From the IMG/VR virus record IMGVR_UViG_3300003886_000016, positions 1-38,632 of that record: a stretch of DNA of 38,632 nucleotides. One strand, given 5' to 3'. Source of the DNA: a virus. Below the pieces are notes generated by a model. The model did no database searches and had not been told where the DNA came from. It was given only the letters and a program-made list of their open reading frames with translations. Shown here piece after piece: positions 28,765 through 36,721 of this stretch (positions are counted from its first letter, which is position 1; each line of letters begins with the position of its first letter). A program made the position numbers and the translations under genes.

Positions 28765-31110
28765 ATGAGCGCAAGCGTATTATCAGTACCGAGGTTCAGA
28801 GCATTCGATTCAACGGGTGCGCCTCTTTCTTCCGGCAAGGTTTTTACCTATGCCGCAGGTACAACTTCATTACTCCCCTCATACACGGATTCAACGGCGG
28901 CCAGTAAGAACCCTAATCCGGTGATCCTCGATGCCAATGGTGAGGCTTCACTATGGCTGGCATCTGTTCCGTATAAGGTAGAGCTACAGAATAGCGCAGG
29001 TGTCGTTCAATGGACGATGGATAACGTACAGCCGGAATCAGTGCTTGCAGGCCCCGAATGGGAGCTAATGAGCGACACGCCTACCTATGTGGATTCTAAT
29101 ACGTTCACTGTGCCCGGTGACAGAACAATAACCTTTCCGGTTGGGCGCAGGGTTAGGTCAACACTTACTGGTACAGTCGTAGATGGAACCATTGCAGCAG
29201 TTGCTTATACAACCTTAACAACCATCACTGTGACATGGGACAACACGGGCATCAACAATACAATCAGCGCGGTATCCCTTGGCATTCTTGCAACAGTGGG
29301 TGCAGACAGTGCTTTGCAGGCGAGCAATTCCGCTGCCTCGGCTTCTACATCAGAACTGAATGCGGCAGGATCGGCAACCGCTGCGACTACAAGTGCAACA
29401 GCATCATCCACAAGCGCCACTGAGGCCGCCGCTAGTGCATCTTCGATTGATATTGGAGCAACATTACAGAACAACTTCACCAAAACGCAGACATGGAACA
29501 AAGGTGCCGACATTGCCTCCGCTGCTACCCTAGCCCTATCCGCTGATGGCAACCTCGCAGACGTAACCGGTGCGGTAACTACCACCGACTTCACCGTTCC
29601 CTCCGGAACCCCTACCACAGCATTCGGCCCGTGGTTCTTCACGCCAACCGGAGCTTGGGCTATCACTCATACAGTGGGGCAGGTTGAGATAATAGGTGGT
29701 GCAAGCCTAACCCTAGCCGCCGGTGACATGGTAATGGTATGGCAGGATGGGGCAGTGTTTAGAGTCGCACAACTTAGTAATAATATCATATCTGTGAAAA
29801 GATATGGAGCAGTAGGAGATGGCGTGACTGATGATTCTGTTGCTGTACAAGCTGCTATTGACGCAGCAGCAGCTAAAAATGGTGGCGTTGTGTTCTTTGA
29901 ACAGGGTTCTTATCTGTGTAACACGCAGTTAACTGTAAACTCCAATGGGATTATTTTACGTGGTGCGTCTTCTGATTCAACGAGTATAAAGTCCACAACA
30001 ACTGACGGGAGTCTACTCAAAATAACAGGAAAAAGGAACAGTATTGAAAATTTATTGATTTATAGAAACACCTTCTCTACAGCTCCTACAAGTATTTTAG
30101 TTAACTTTTCAAACGCCATTCAATGTAAGATTGACAATTGTTGGATACAGGGAGGTTATACTTCTCTTTTAATAACTGGTACTAACACAACCGACTGCAT
30201 AATAACTAGAAATACTTTTACATTTGCAACTGGATCAGCATTAATTCTAATACACAGTTCCTCCGGAACGAATGGTGGACATAGGATTGAAAATAACCTG
30301 TTGAATCAGGGGTATCCTGTATCAACCCCAATAGCATCAAACTACAAAGGGGCCAGAGCTGATTCAACAGCCTATGCAGTAGGTGATATTTATTCATCTA
30401 GTGGGTATTACTATCAATGTAAAACACTTGGCACATCTGGGGTGGGCGTTCCAACGCCCTCTTTTTATGGTATTGATATACAAGATGGGACAGCTGTATT
30501 TTTACTTATGGGATCAACCGGTTATCGGGGGTTATTGTTAGGGTCACTCACAAAATATATTCATGTAAATAAATGTGATATAACTGGTCCATATTCAACA
30601 GCCCTACGAATTGACAACGATCTTTCATCTGGTATACCAAAAAATATCTATATTACTGATTGCACGTTACATGGGCCTATAGGGAGTGGAATTGTAATAA
30701 ATAAGGGTGCAGAGATAGTCCTCACAAGATGTAATTCATTCTCCCCAACAGGGGGCGGAACTACCTATGGTTTGATGGCGCTTGGCACAGACAGTATTAT
30801 AATTACAGAATGTCAAGTTTTCAATTATACTAATGGTATCTATCTAGGTTCTTCAAGGAGCCAAGTGGTGAATAATGTTTCTGTAGGTAATACAACAGGA
30901 ATTACGGTAGCTGCAAATATAAACGAATTTTCCATCATAGGTAACAATGTCAGCAATATCGGGAATTGGGGGTCGAATACTAATGCAATAACAGTGTTAA
31001 CAGGATCAAGCGATTTTTATAGTATCTCAAATAATATAATTGCTCAAGCAACAAATGGGGTGGCTGATAATGGAACCGGTACGAATAAGTTCGTAGGACA
31101 AAATTTCTAA
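28765..31110 (+). CDS. Tailspike with beta-helix, probable depolymerase (781 aa)
   Basis: Residues 1-95 (SVPRFRAFDSTGAPLSSGKV, YKVELQNSAGVVQWTMDNV) are a virion-attachment domain common in short-tail fibres. An Ala/Ser/Thr-rich linker follows (about 175-230). From about 344, KRYGAVGDGVTDDSVAVQAA is the classic start of a pectate-lyase-like right-handed beta-helix, the fold of enzymes that cut surface polysaccharide. Around 527-585 a DSTAYAVGDIYSSSGYYYQC module, like chitin-binding type carbohydrate modules, interrupts the helix. The part after about 29,900 is visibly richer in A/T than the rest of the late arm, suggesting a recently swapped host-recognition end. Confidence 0.88.
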   Translation: MSASVLSVPRFRAFDSTGAPLSSGKVFTYAAGTTSLLPSYTDSTAASKNPNPVILDANGEASLWLASVPYKVELQNSAGVVQWTMDNVQPESVLAGPEWELMSDTPTYVDSNTFTVPGDRTITFPVGRRVRSTLTGTVVDGTIAAVAYTTLTTITVTWDNTGINNTISAVSLGILATVGADSALQASNSAASASTSELNAAGSATAATTSATASSTSATEAAASASSIDIGATLQNNFTKTQTWNKGADIASAATLALSADGNLADVTGAVTTTDFTVPSGTPTTAFGPWFFTPTGAWAITHTVGQVEIIGGASLTLAAGDMVMVWQDGAVFRVAQLSNNIISVKRYGAVGDGVTDDSVAVQAAIDAAAAKNGGVVFFEQGSYLCNTQLTVNSNGIILRGASSDSTSIKSTTTDGSLLKITGKRNSIENLLIYRNTFSTAPTSILVNFSNAIQCKIDNCWIQGGYTSLLITGTNTTDCIITRNTFTFATGSALILIHSSSGTNGGHRIENNLLNQGYPVSTPIASNYKGARADSTAYAVGDIYSSSGYYYQCKTLGTSGVGVPTPSFYGIDIQDGTAVFLLMGSTGYRGLLLGSLTKYIHVNKCDITGPYSTALRIDNDLSSGIPKNIYITDCTLHGPIGSGIVINKGAEIVLTRCNSFSPTGGGTTYGLMALGTDSIIITECQVFNYTNGIYLGSSRSQVVNNVSVGNTTGITVAANINEFSIIGNNVSNIGNWGSNTNAITVLTGSSDFYSISNNIIAQATNGVADNGTGTNKFVGQNF

Positions 31111-31187
31111 TGACCCAAGATCCTAATGCTGTAGAAGATTTCATCCCAGTGCACGCATTCTCATTCCATCCGTGGAGGAAAAAGTGA
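31110..31187 (+). CDS. 25-residue coupled mini-gene after tailspike
   Basis: ATG overlaps the tailspike stop as TAATG, and the stop overlaps the next gene's GTG as GTGA. Product starts MTQDPNAVEDFIPVH and ends HPWRKK. Overlap at both ends argues for translation, and the ORF contains the ribosome site of the next gene. It could be a coupling leader rather than a functional protein. Confidence 0.4.
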   Translation: MTQDPNAVEDFIPVHAFSFHPWRKK

Positions 31188-31486
31188 CAGCCAGAGTATC
31201 ACAAGCCGCAATCGGTGAAGCAATCAAAGAGCATGCTGACACGATGCACACTGACCTGCATGAGCAGATAAAAGCGGTGCAGGATACGCAGGAAGAAATT
31301 AAGGTTGAGATTAAGAAGTTGGCTGAAAACTCAGCAGGAGTGATAACCGCATACAATGGCATGGGCTTGCTCAAGCGCGGAATCATTGATGTTGGCAAGA
31401 TAACCACAGCACTCATAGCGATAGGAGGAGCCATTATATCAGGATTGTGGGTAGCAACGCATCTTGGCTCTTTGCTGCATAAGTGA
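31184..31486 (+). CDS. Membrane protein with coiled coil and one TM, lysis candidate (100 aa)
   Basis: GTG 31184 has GGAGGAAAAA before it and is preferred over GTG 31172. Residues 1-55 are a charged coiled coil (IKAVQDTQEEIKVEIKKLAE); about 70-93 (GKITTALIAIGGAIISGLWV) is a C-terminal transmembrane helix. This layout resembles XhlA-type haemolysin/holin partners and lies directly before the endolysin. Either an antiholin or a holin partner is plausible; function is inferred. Confidence 0.65.
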   Translation: MTARVSQAAIGEAIKEHADTMHTDLHEQIKAVQDTQEEIKVEIKKLAENSAGVITAYNGMGLLKRGIIDVGKITTALIAIGGAIISGLWVATHLGSLLHK

Positions 31487-31505
31487 AATCAGGAGGAGGA
31501 CAGAA

Positions 31506-32051
31506 ATGAGCAAAGACCTGAATGATCTGGCACCAACACTACATGGAATATGCATTGAGCACCTGCACATTTCCGCACTGGAAGGCATTGACATGCGTAT
31601 CCTTCAGACATGGCGACCACTGGAAAAGCAAGCGCGACTATACCGCTCCACACGATCTATCGAAGAGATCCGCGCAAAGGCAAAGGCACTCGCTCACCTC
31701 GGCTGCCAGCATTGCGCTGATGTCTTGATCTCTGTCGGCCCGCAACTATATCCACCATGGCTACAGCCCGGCAAACATCTGACAATGGCTGGCCCGGGCG
31801 AGAGCAAGCATCATAAATTAGACATATTCCACGGAATATGGGCATGCGCTTATGACATCGGCTGCTTTGACAAAGATGGCAAATATATTCAGGATGGAAA
31901 ACATCCGGACTATGTAACGGCTGGGAGAATAGGCACAGGCCTTGGGCTACAGTGGCTTGGTGAAGGCACGCAGAAGTTCAAAGAGGCAGCTCATTTTCAA
32001 TTGAAAGGGTTGCCCGGCACGAAGGAACGTATTAAATTAGTAGTCGAATAA
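31506..32051 (+). CDS. Endolysin, M15 peptidase-like (181 aa)
   Basis: Strong GGAGGAGG site before ATG 31506. Fits M15 zinc peptidases that cleave peptidoglycan peptide bridges: LQTWRPLEKQARLYR (34-47), zinc ligands S-K-H102 and Asp117 in GIWACAYDIG, and His163 in AAHFQLKG. The spacing between SKH and the Asp is longer than in VanY-type enzymes, as in several phage members. No signal peptide or TM, so release needs a holin (candidate at 32595). Confidence 0.85.
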   Translation: MSKDLNDLAPTLHGICIEHLHISALEGIDMRILQTWRPLEKQARLYRSTRSIEEIRAKAKALAHLGCQHCADVLISVGPQLYPPWLQPGKHLTMAGPGESKHHKLDIFHGIWACAYDIGCFDKDGKYIQDGKHPDYVTAGRIGTGLGLQWLGEGTQKFKEAAHFQLKGLPGTKERIKLVVE

Positions 32052-32145
32052 ACACGGCAGCCGCAGCCCTTCAAATCGGCGGGGATAATTCTAGGAAATA
32101 CCGGGCGCAGTGGGTTTGCGTCCCTGCCGGAATAAAGGAGATAGT
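32052..32145 (+). other. Intergenic spacer with hairpin
   Basis: 94 non-coding bases. GGGCGCA (32103-32109) pairs with TGCGTCC (32117-32123), 7 bp with one G-U, around GTGGGTT. It is followed 10 bases later by the ribosome site AAAGGAG. There is no U-tract, so it is not a terminator; it could be a translational control or processing site. Confidence 0.45.
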
Positions 32146-32286
32146 ATGGAATTTATTTACGGTTTAATCCTTGGTGTATTCTCCCTAGGCGGAGTGATGT
32201 ACTTCGTTGGCAGGAAGCATGGCGGTCTGTATGACCGCGCTGTGAAGTTGGTCACTAACATTAACGATGATATCACCGGCGTATGA
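32146..32286 (+). CDS. Small membrane protein in the lysis module (46 aa)
   Basis: AAAGGAG lies 7 bases before ATG 32146. The N-terminal IYGLILGVFSLGGVMYFVG is one transmembrane helix, followed by a short charged cytoplasmic or periplasmic tail (GRKHGGLYDRAVKLV). The stop overlaps the next ATG as ATGA. A holin or lysis-regulator role fits its neighbours, without direct evidence. Confidence 0.65.
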   Translation: MEFIYGLILGVFSLGGVMYFVGRKHGGLYDRAVKLVTNINDDITGV

Positions 32287-32543
32287 AAAACAAGATAACA
32301 TTCATGGCAGATGTGAAAGATGACGCTGACCTCATAAGCCCTGAAATGCGTTTAGTCAGTGTGTTACAAGATGTTCGCGAAGATTCACCGGACAAACTGA
32401 TTGTGCTAAAGTTGTGGGACAGTGATGGAGATTATCGAACTGCATTCGCTCAATCAGGAATGCGGTGTTCGGAAATGCTAGCATTGTTGGAAGTGATGAA
32501 GCGAAGGGTCTTGACAATTATGAACGTGGATGCGGAAGATTAG
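32283..32543 (+). CDS. Small soluble protein in the lysis module (86 aa)
   Basis: ATGA overlap upstream. A mixed alpha/beta sequence (KNKITFMADVKDDADLISP, KLIVLKLWDSDGDYRTAF, CSEMLALLEVMKRR) with no signal peptide or TM. No family recognised. Its position between two membrane proteins is the only hint. Confidence 0.55.
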   Translation: MKNKITFMADVKDDADLISPEMRLVSVLQDVREDSPDKLIVLKLWDSDGDYRTAFAQSGMRCSEMLALLEVMKRRVLTIMNVDAED

Positions 32544-32594
32544 TATACATCAGGGGACGGTATCAAAATTGCAAGATAAGTGCGGAGGGTGAAT

Positions 32595-33011
32595 ATGGGA
32601 CTTCTAGATTTTAATCTAAGTGACGTTGGCGGGATTATAACTGGTATCCGCGAAGCCATCACCGGTGAAAAAATTAGCGATCCTACAGAAATGGCAAAGG
32701 TTACTCTACAGCTTGAGGCACTGGAGAACGGACTCAAGACAGGGCAGCTACAAATCAACATGCAGGAGGCCAAAAGCCCGAGGCTGTTTGTATCCGGATG
32801 GAGGCCTTTTGTGGGTTGGGGGTGCGGATTTGCATTACTCTACGCTGCAATATTTGAGCCAATAATGCGCTTCATCGCAACTGTGTTTTTTAAATATTCT
32901 GGATCATTCCCTGTAATTGATACTGATCTCACAATGCAGGTTCTTCTTGGTCTGTTGGGGCTAGGCGCTATGCGTGGATTCGACAAGCTGAAAGGGACTG
33001 ATACCAAGTGA
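32595..33011 (+). CDS. Holin, 3-TM gene-transfer-agent type (138 aa)
   Basis: ATG 32595 follows GGAGGG. N-terminal soluble helix (DVGGIITGIREAITG, KVTLQLEALENGLKTG), then FVSGWRPFVGWGCGFALLYA, a second helix near FIATVFFKYS, and MQVLLGLLGLGAMRGFDKL. This matches the 'holin of 3TMs' family seen in gene-transfer agents and phages. It would open the inner membrane so that the M15 endolysin reaches the wall. The next mini-ORF overlaps as GTGA. Confidence 0.82.
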   Translation: MGLLDFNLSDVGGIITGIREAITGEKISDPTEMAKVTLQLEALENGLKTGQLQINMQEAKSPRLFVSGWRPFVGWGCGFALLYAAIFEPIMRFIATVFFKYSGSFPVIDTDLTMQVLLGLLGLGAMRGFDKLKGTDTK

Positions 33012-33088
33012 TCCCCCGCTGGGCCGCGCCGATACTCATATCAGTTATCTTCGTCAGGCTTCTCTTTGCGCGCAAGAAGACGCAGTGA
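33008..33088 (+). CDS. 26-residue membrane peptide after the holin
   Basis: GTG 33008 overlaps the holin stop as GTGA. Product: a short N-terminal IPRWAAP, then ILISVIFVRLLF as a hydrophobic segment and a basic tail ARKKTQ. It might modulate the holin or be a spanin fragment, but is too short to assign. Last frame of the late arm before the convergent minus-strand arm. Confidence 0.4.
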   Translation: MIPRWAAPILISVIFVRLLFARKKTQ

Positions 33089-33102
33089 TCATTTAGTTCT
33101 CC

Positions 33103-33279
33103 TCAGTGTGTTTTGCTGCCGCACTTTAGCTGCAACATATAGTCAAGATACTTTGCGTAATCATCCATGGCTTTCACGTACCACTCATGATCTCTGGCGC
33201 TTTCGCGTATCATAATCAATAGCCCAAACGTTGCCCCTGAAACAAATCCGATGATGATGGCTAGCGCTAATTCAGTCAT
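33103..33279 (-). CDS. Small membrane protein (58 aa)
   Basis: ATG 33279 has GGAGGAATGGA upstream. MTELALAIIIGFVSGATFGL is an N-terminal TM helix; the rest (IRESARDHEWYVKAMDDYAKY) is a charged helix. Overlaps the preceding gene by 8 bases. Last gene of the leftward arm. No family recognised. Confidence 0.6.
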   Translation of the reverse strand: MTELALAIIIGFVSGATFGLLIMIRESARDHEWYVKAMDDYAKYLDYMLQLKCGSKTH

Positions 33280-33553
33280 TCCATTCCTCCTTCCAAAGAT
33301 GATTATCTCGCAAAACTTGATTCATGAGGCTTTCTTGACTAATGGTATCAAAGCGAACACATAGTGTTTTTGGGAACTCAAGTAGGATGGACATTGCCTG
33401 TGCTTTACCATTTATTTCATCACTATACGGCTCTAAAGGAGCCGGAGCATCAGCGTTAATAACAAAATAACCTTGACCCGAACTGATGACCTCATACCCC
33501 ATCAACTCTGCCAATGCCAGCGACTTCTCTGCTACTATCTCATCATGTGTCAT
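33272..33553 (-). CDS. Hypothetical protein (93 aa)
   Basis: ATG 33553 with GGAGAGGTAACCCTA before it. Starts MTHDEIVAEKSLALAELMGY, then GYFVINADAPAPLEPY and QAMSILLEFPKTLCVRF, C-terminal LRDNHLWKEEWND. Mixed alpha/beta, acidic, without recognisable domain. It resembles unnamed small phage proteins that contain a LxLxxLMGY opening and a single small domain. Function unknown. Confidence 0.6.
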   Translation of the reverse strand: MTHDEIVAEKSLALAELMGYEVISSGQGYFVINADAPAPLEPYSDEINGKAQAMSILLEFPKTLCVRFDTISQESLMNQVLRDNHLWKEEWND

Positions 33554-33755
33554 TAGGGTTACCTCTCCAGTAACTCGGCATAGCAGGCTTATCTATTACC
33601 ATAACATGAGTAGGATAAGCCCTGCCAAGCCCTTTGTGGGATTCCTCTACATCCCACCTTCCGGCCCAAACTCAGAACTTATTGGCAAACCACACTCGTG
33701 CATTATCCTCGATTTTAACCAAGCAGTGAATTTCATTCCAACCAGAATGTGTCAT
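33543..33755 (-). pseudogene. 70-residue frame split by an in-frame TGA
   Basis: ATG 33755 with GGAGGAGTTGCA upstream and an ATGA overlap with the gene before. The frame codes 27 residues (MTHSGWNEIHCLVKIEDNA, ending FANKF), meets TGA at 33674-33672, then stays open for 42 more codons (starting VWAGRWDVEESHKGLG) and ends within the next gene's start. Composition after the stop looks coding (Trp, Gly, charged residues). Best read as a nonsense-interrupted gene, though a real 27-residue gene cannot be excluded. Confidence 0.5.
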
Positions 33756-34222
33756 TGCAACTCCTCCGGTAACCAGCAGAATGCTACAATATTTTTACCA
33801 GAATTCTCATGCCAGTCTGCAAAATGAAGCCAACAAAATTCATTGGCTCTTCCTTTCGCTATATGCCCATTCGCACAAATAATTGAGACCATCGCGGTAT
33901 TTTCCACTTGGCATATCCCCCCTTGCCACGATCTCCACACACCTTGAATTGTGGCTATTTTAGCAAAGCGATACATAACCGTTCCACTGAAGTCCCTAAA
34001 TGGGAACTCTAAGTCTCCCCTATATTTGCCAAGAAGAAACGGCCCATATCTAGCATTGTTTTCACTGTTATAGCCATAGAAAAAGCACCGGCCACTCTTT
34101 GCTTCTGCTTCCCAGTCTATTTTTGCTTGTCTACTGTTTGTTACTGGATCACTCTGCCACCATTCGAATATGGCCCTTGATTTAGATTCTTTTGCTAATT
34201 CTTGTAGTTCAGTCACATCCAT
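33752..34222 (-). CDS. Hypothetical protein, Trp-rich (156 aa)
   Basis: ATG 34222 follows AGAGGAA. Opening MDVTELQELAKESKSRAIF, then FEWWQSDPVTNSRQAK, CFFYGYNSENNARYGPF, VWRSWQGGICQVEN and HFADWHENSGKNIVAFCWL. Unusually rich in Trp/Phe with several Cys; no TM or signal peptide. No family recognised. Overlaps the gene before by 10 bases and the next as ATGA. Confidence 0.6.
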   Translation of the reverse strand: MDVTELQELAKESKSRAIFEWWQSDPVTNSRQAKIDWEAEAKSGRCFFYGYNSENNARYGPFLLGKYRGDLEFPFRDFSGTVMYRFAKIATIQGVWRSWQGGICQVENTAMVSIICANGHIAKGRANEFCWLHFADWHENSGKNIVAFCWLPEELQ

Positions 34223-34974
34223 TTCCTCTGCCAGTTAAATCTTTTCTGTATCTCATCATAGTTTATGGGTTTAGCTATGTCATAATAAACAGACCCATAA
34301 CTACCATCAACAAGGTAAGCCTTTTCTTTTTCATCATATGACAATACTAACCGCATGTCACAGTTATCTTCTTGCATGTCATCATCCCATACTCTACACC
34401 ATGTTGGCTTAGTTGGTTTCCATACTGGGTAGTCACAAGGCTCCCAGAATGTATCTGTTGTATCTTCATCTAATATCGCCCCAACAACCCATAATTGGTT
34501 TTTTGACACACTTAATACCTTTATTTTTTTGTGCGCGATAACCTCAACAACAAGATCGGTGTTAGTTGTGAGACGCATACAATATGGATACTTAACTACT
34601 GGCCACGTGCAATCTGTCCATATTGGGTCAGTATGTGGTACAGTACAATCGTAGGAATGTCCGGTTATAAATGCAGAACCACCTTTAGTTTTCAATACAA
34701 CAAATGAATCCAGCCCCGTGTACTTAACAATTAGTTCCTCGTCCTTTTTGATAATGGGATATACAACCGTATCGCGTTCACCGGTATATGGTGGGGCTCC
34801 AGTATCCCACAACCAGATCGAGGGATGAGCATCCCCGACAACGCGTATACCCTCTGTAGTAAAAGAATTGCCATTATCAAAACATAATGGATATGTTTTA
34901 CCTGGGCTTTTTTCTAATATATGTGGCTTATCATCACCAATATAACCAACCTTATCACCTATTCTGAATTTCAT
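34213..34974 (-). CDS. Hypothetical protein with N-terminal SH3-like part (253 aa)
   Basis: AAGGAGGCAAC precedes ATG 34974. Starts MKFRIGDKVGYIGDDKPHI, an F-x-I-GDKV pattern typical of small SH3-like barrels, and later ELIVKYTGLDSFVVLKT resembles a second barrel. The rest is beta-rich with Trp and Cys (TWCRVWDDDMQ). No enzyme motif. Lower G+C than the virion genes nearby by inspection. Could bind nucleic acid or protein; unknown. Confidence 0.6.
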   Translation of the reverse strand: MKFRIGDKVGYIGDDKPHILEKSPGKTYPLCFDNGNSFTTEGIRVVGDAHPSIWLWDTGAPPYTGERDTVVYPIIKKDEELIVKYTGLDSFVVLKTKGGSAFITGHSYDCTVPHTDPIWTDCTWPVVKYPYCMRLTTNTDLVVEVIAHKKIKVLSVSKNQLWVVGAILDEDTTDTFWEPCDYPVWKPTKPTWCRVWDDDMQEDNCDMRLVLSYDEKEKAYLVDGSYGSVYYDIAKPINYDEIQKRFNWQRKWM

Positions 34975-34983
34975 GTTGCCTCC

Positions 34984-35274
34984 TTAGAATGGTATCTCTC
35001 CAGAATCACTACCTTCCGGAGAAGCGAACGGATCACACTTATCCACCGGCTTCGTATATTCCTTCGGTGCTGGGGATCGGTGATGAACTTCATCCTTATT
35101 CTGAAAAACCAGCTTCATATATTTTCCGCTGCCATCTTGCTTTTCGTTTATCCATGCTGAAATCCACCTTTCTTTTCCGTCAATCTCACATGAACCTTTA
35201 TAGTCAGGATGGCTATCTGCTTCCTTTTTCTTGTTTCGGAACAGCACACCCTTCATAGCATTATCGTAGTCCAT
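34984..35274 (-). CDS. SSB-like protein with SGEIPF tail (96 aa)
   Basis: ATG 35274 has AAGGAGAAGTAAA upstream, better than the longer GTG frame. MKGVLFRNKKKEADSHPDYKG, CEIDGKERWISAWINE and KYMKLVFQNK form an OB-like beta pattern. The last residues (SPEGSDSGEIPF) copy the acidic DDDIPF tail by which bacterial SSBs recruit partners. It probably coats single strands for the adjacent annealase and exonuclease. Family assignment is by pattern only. Confidence 0.7.
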   Translation of the reverse strand: MDYDNAMKGVLFRNKKKEADSHPDYKGSCEIDGKERWISAWINEKQDGSGKYMKLVFQNKDEVHHRSPAPKEYTKPVDKCDPFASPEGSDSGEIPF

Positions 35275-35372
35275 TTTACTTCTCCTTAAAACTGTGCCGC
35301 TGCCCACAGAGGGGCTATCGGGGCGGCTCTCCGTGCGATACGCAAACAGGAGGAATACGCATCGCAAACTTG

Positions 35373-36131
35373 TTATCGCATTGCCCACCCGGGCAGGTCA
35401 AGGACATGGCTGATCTCTTCTCCCGTGTATCCCGGCCAGTCATCAAAATCCATGCATAACCGATACTTATCCAAGGCTTCATCTATCTGTTCTCTACCCT
35501 TTTCAAGCGCCGCCTCGGATAAATGATAGACCTCAACAACAAATGGTGGCGTTTTCTCAACAGCAATAAAATGGAATAGGTCAACATTGAACCCCCGCAT
35601 ATAATGCGCAGCTTGCCACGCATATTTGAAATCTGCGCACGACTTGGAGAACGCTCCCGGCGCGGCGCATGCTGTAGTTTTCAGATCGGCCACATAACCC
35701 TTGCCGACATAATCCGCCTTCGCCTTCAACTTCTCTCCAGTCCTCTCATCATCCCAGAACGCCGCCATTTCTGCCTTACCGTTGGATAATAGCTCCGAAG
35801 CCATAGAATGCGTTTTAACGGCTTCTGTTATATTCATAGCTATATCGCATAACTTCCGGTCTATAACTTCCTTACCGTTCGCCTCATCTGCAAATGCGGC
35901 GTATTCTACCTTGCCTGCCTTGGTGCGTTTGTCACACTCAGGCGCAACTGCATATCTGGCGAAAAAAGCATCCGGTTCCAGAACTGCACAATGGATAACG
36001 CTTCCCTCCATCATGGCCTTTGATTCAGGGTATGGCATCCGCGCTTTTCTTGGGCAGCCCATCCGCGCAAGGAAAGACTTGCTGATCGCCAGATTGGCGA
36101 AGTATTCTGCGTCAGGGATTTTGGTTATCAT
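35373..36131 (-). CDS. RecE-like exonuclease, PD-(D/E)XK (252 aa)
   Basis: MEGSVIHCAVLEPD (41-54) is the typical RecE/DUF3799 helix; Asp140 in KAKADYV and the D-L-K at 149-151 in VADLKTT are the catalytic PD-(D/E)XK residues; QAAHYM (173-178) is the following helix motif. It would chew the 5' strand from DNA ends and hand over the single strand to the annealase next door. ATG 36131 overlaps the annealase stop as ATGA. The pair replaces lambda Exo/Beta. Confidence 0.88.
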   Translation of the reverse strand: MITKIPDAEYFANLAISKSFLARMGCPRKARMPYPESKAMMEGSVIHCAVLEPDAFFARYAVAPECDKRTKAGKVEYAAFADEANGKEVIDRKLCDIAMNITEAVKTHSMASELLSNGKAEMAAFWDDERTGEKLKAKADYVGKGYVADLKTTACAAPGAFSKSCADFKYAWQAAHYMRGFNVDLFHFIAVEKTPPFVVEVYHLSEAALEKGREQIDEALDKYRLCMDFDDWPGYTGEEISHVLDLPGWAMR

Positions 36132-36721
36132 GTTACCCTCTCAATATTGGAATCAAGTTCCTTTCGATATTCCTTCTGCTGCCCCGGAGACATCTTCTTC
36201 CATATCGCTTGCAGCGCGGCCTTGTTCTTTGCCTTCTGCATATCAGAAACGGCATCGCCATCATATCCAACGTCTGCAACATGCGCCTGTGTCTTGTCAT
36301 ACAGAGCATTCCCGAACTGATCGCCGAACGTTCTGAATGCTCGCTTCATTGCATCTGTCACGGCCTCCTTGCCAGCAGATTCATGGGCATCGGCAAGCGT
36401 TTTAGCCGATCCGTTACCATAGCCGACATCGGTTCGAGATATATTCAATGCCTGAATTGTCACCCTCGCACATACACAAATGCGGTGCATTGGAATTGGC
36501 GGGTCGCTTTTATTATAGGCTTTCTTTTTATATTCCTCTGAAGACACAACCTCGAAAGACTCCACCGAAAGCTGCCACCCATCAAAGCCAAAAATGCGGT
36601 TGGCTTCACGGATAACATGATGCCCTTCAATGTATGATAGAGTCGTTCCGCTTTGTGTTCGTTCGCTGACGAATTTCCTGTTAAGCGGTTTGTTTAGTTC
36701 TAATTTAAGTTCATCCTTCAT
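36128..36721 (-). CDS. Rad52/22-like single-strand annealing protein (197 aa)
   Basis: ATG 36721 follows AGGAGGATAAT. Residues 10-165 show the Rad52 core: LSYIEGHHVIREANRIFGFD, GWQLSVESFEVV, GYGNGSAKTLADAHESAGK and AVTDAMKRAFRTFGDQFGNA. These annealases pair complementary strands made by the exonuclease and drive phage recombination and concatemer formation. A helical C-terminal tail may contact the exonuclease or SSB. Confidence 0.9.
   Translation of the reverse strand: MKDELKLELNKPLNRKFVSERTQSGTTLSYIEGHHVIREANRIFGFDGWQLSVESFEVVSSEEYKKKAYNKSDPPIPMHRICVCARVTIQALNISRTDVGYGNGSAKTLADAHESAGKEAVTDAMKRAFRTFGDQFGNALYDKTQAHVADVGYDGDAVSDMQKAKNKAALQAIWKKMSPGQQKEYRKELDSNIERVT

Noticed and set aside
33543-33755. 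Recoded TGA (alternative genetic code)
   Set aside because: TGA ends most genes in the window, many in ATGA or GTGA overlaps, so it is a normal stop here.
33486-33827. 113-codon plus-strand ORF opposite the interrupted gene
   Set aside because: No ribosome site, and it runs antisense to a coupled minus-strand operon.
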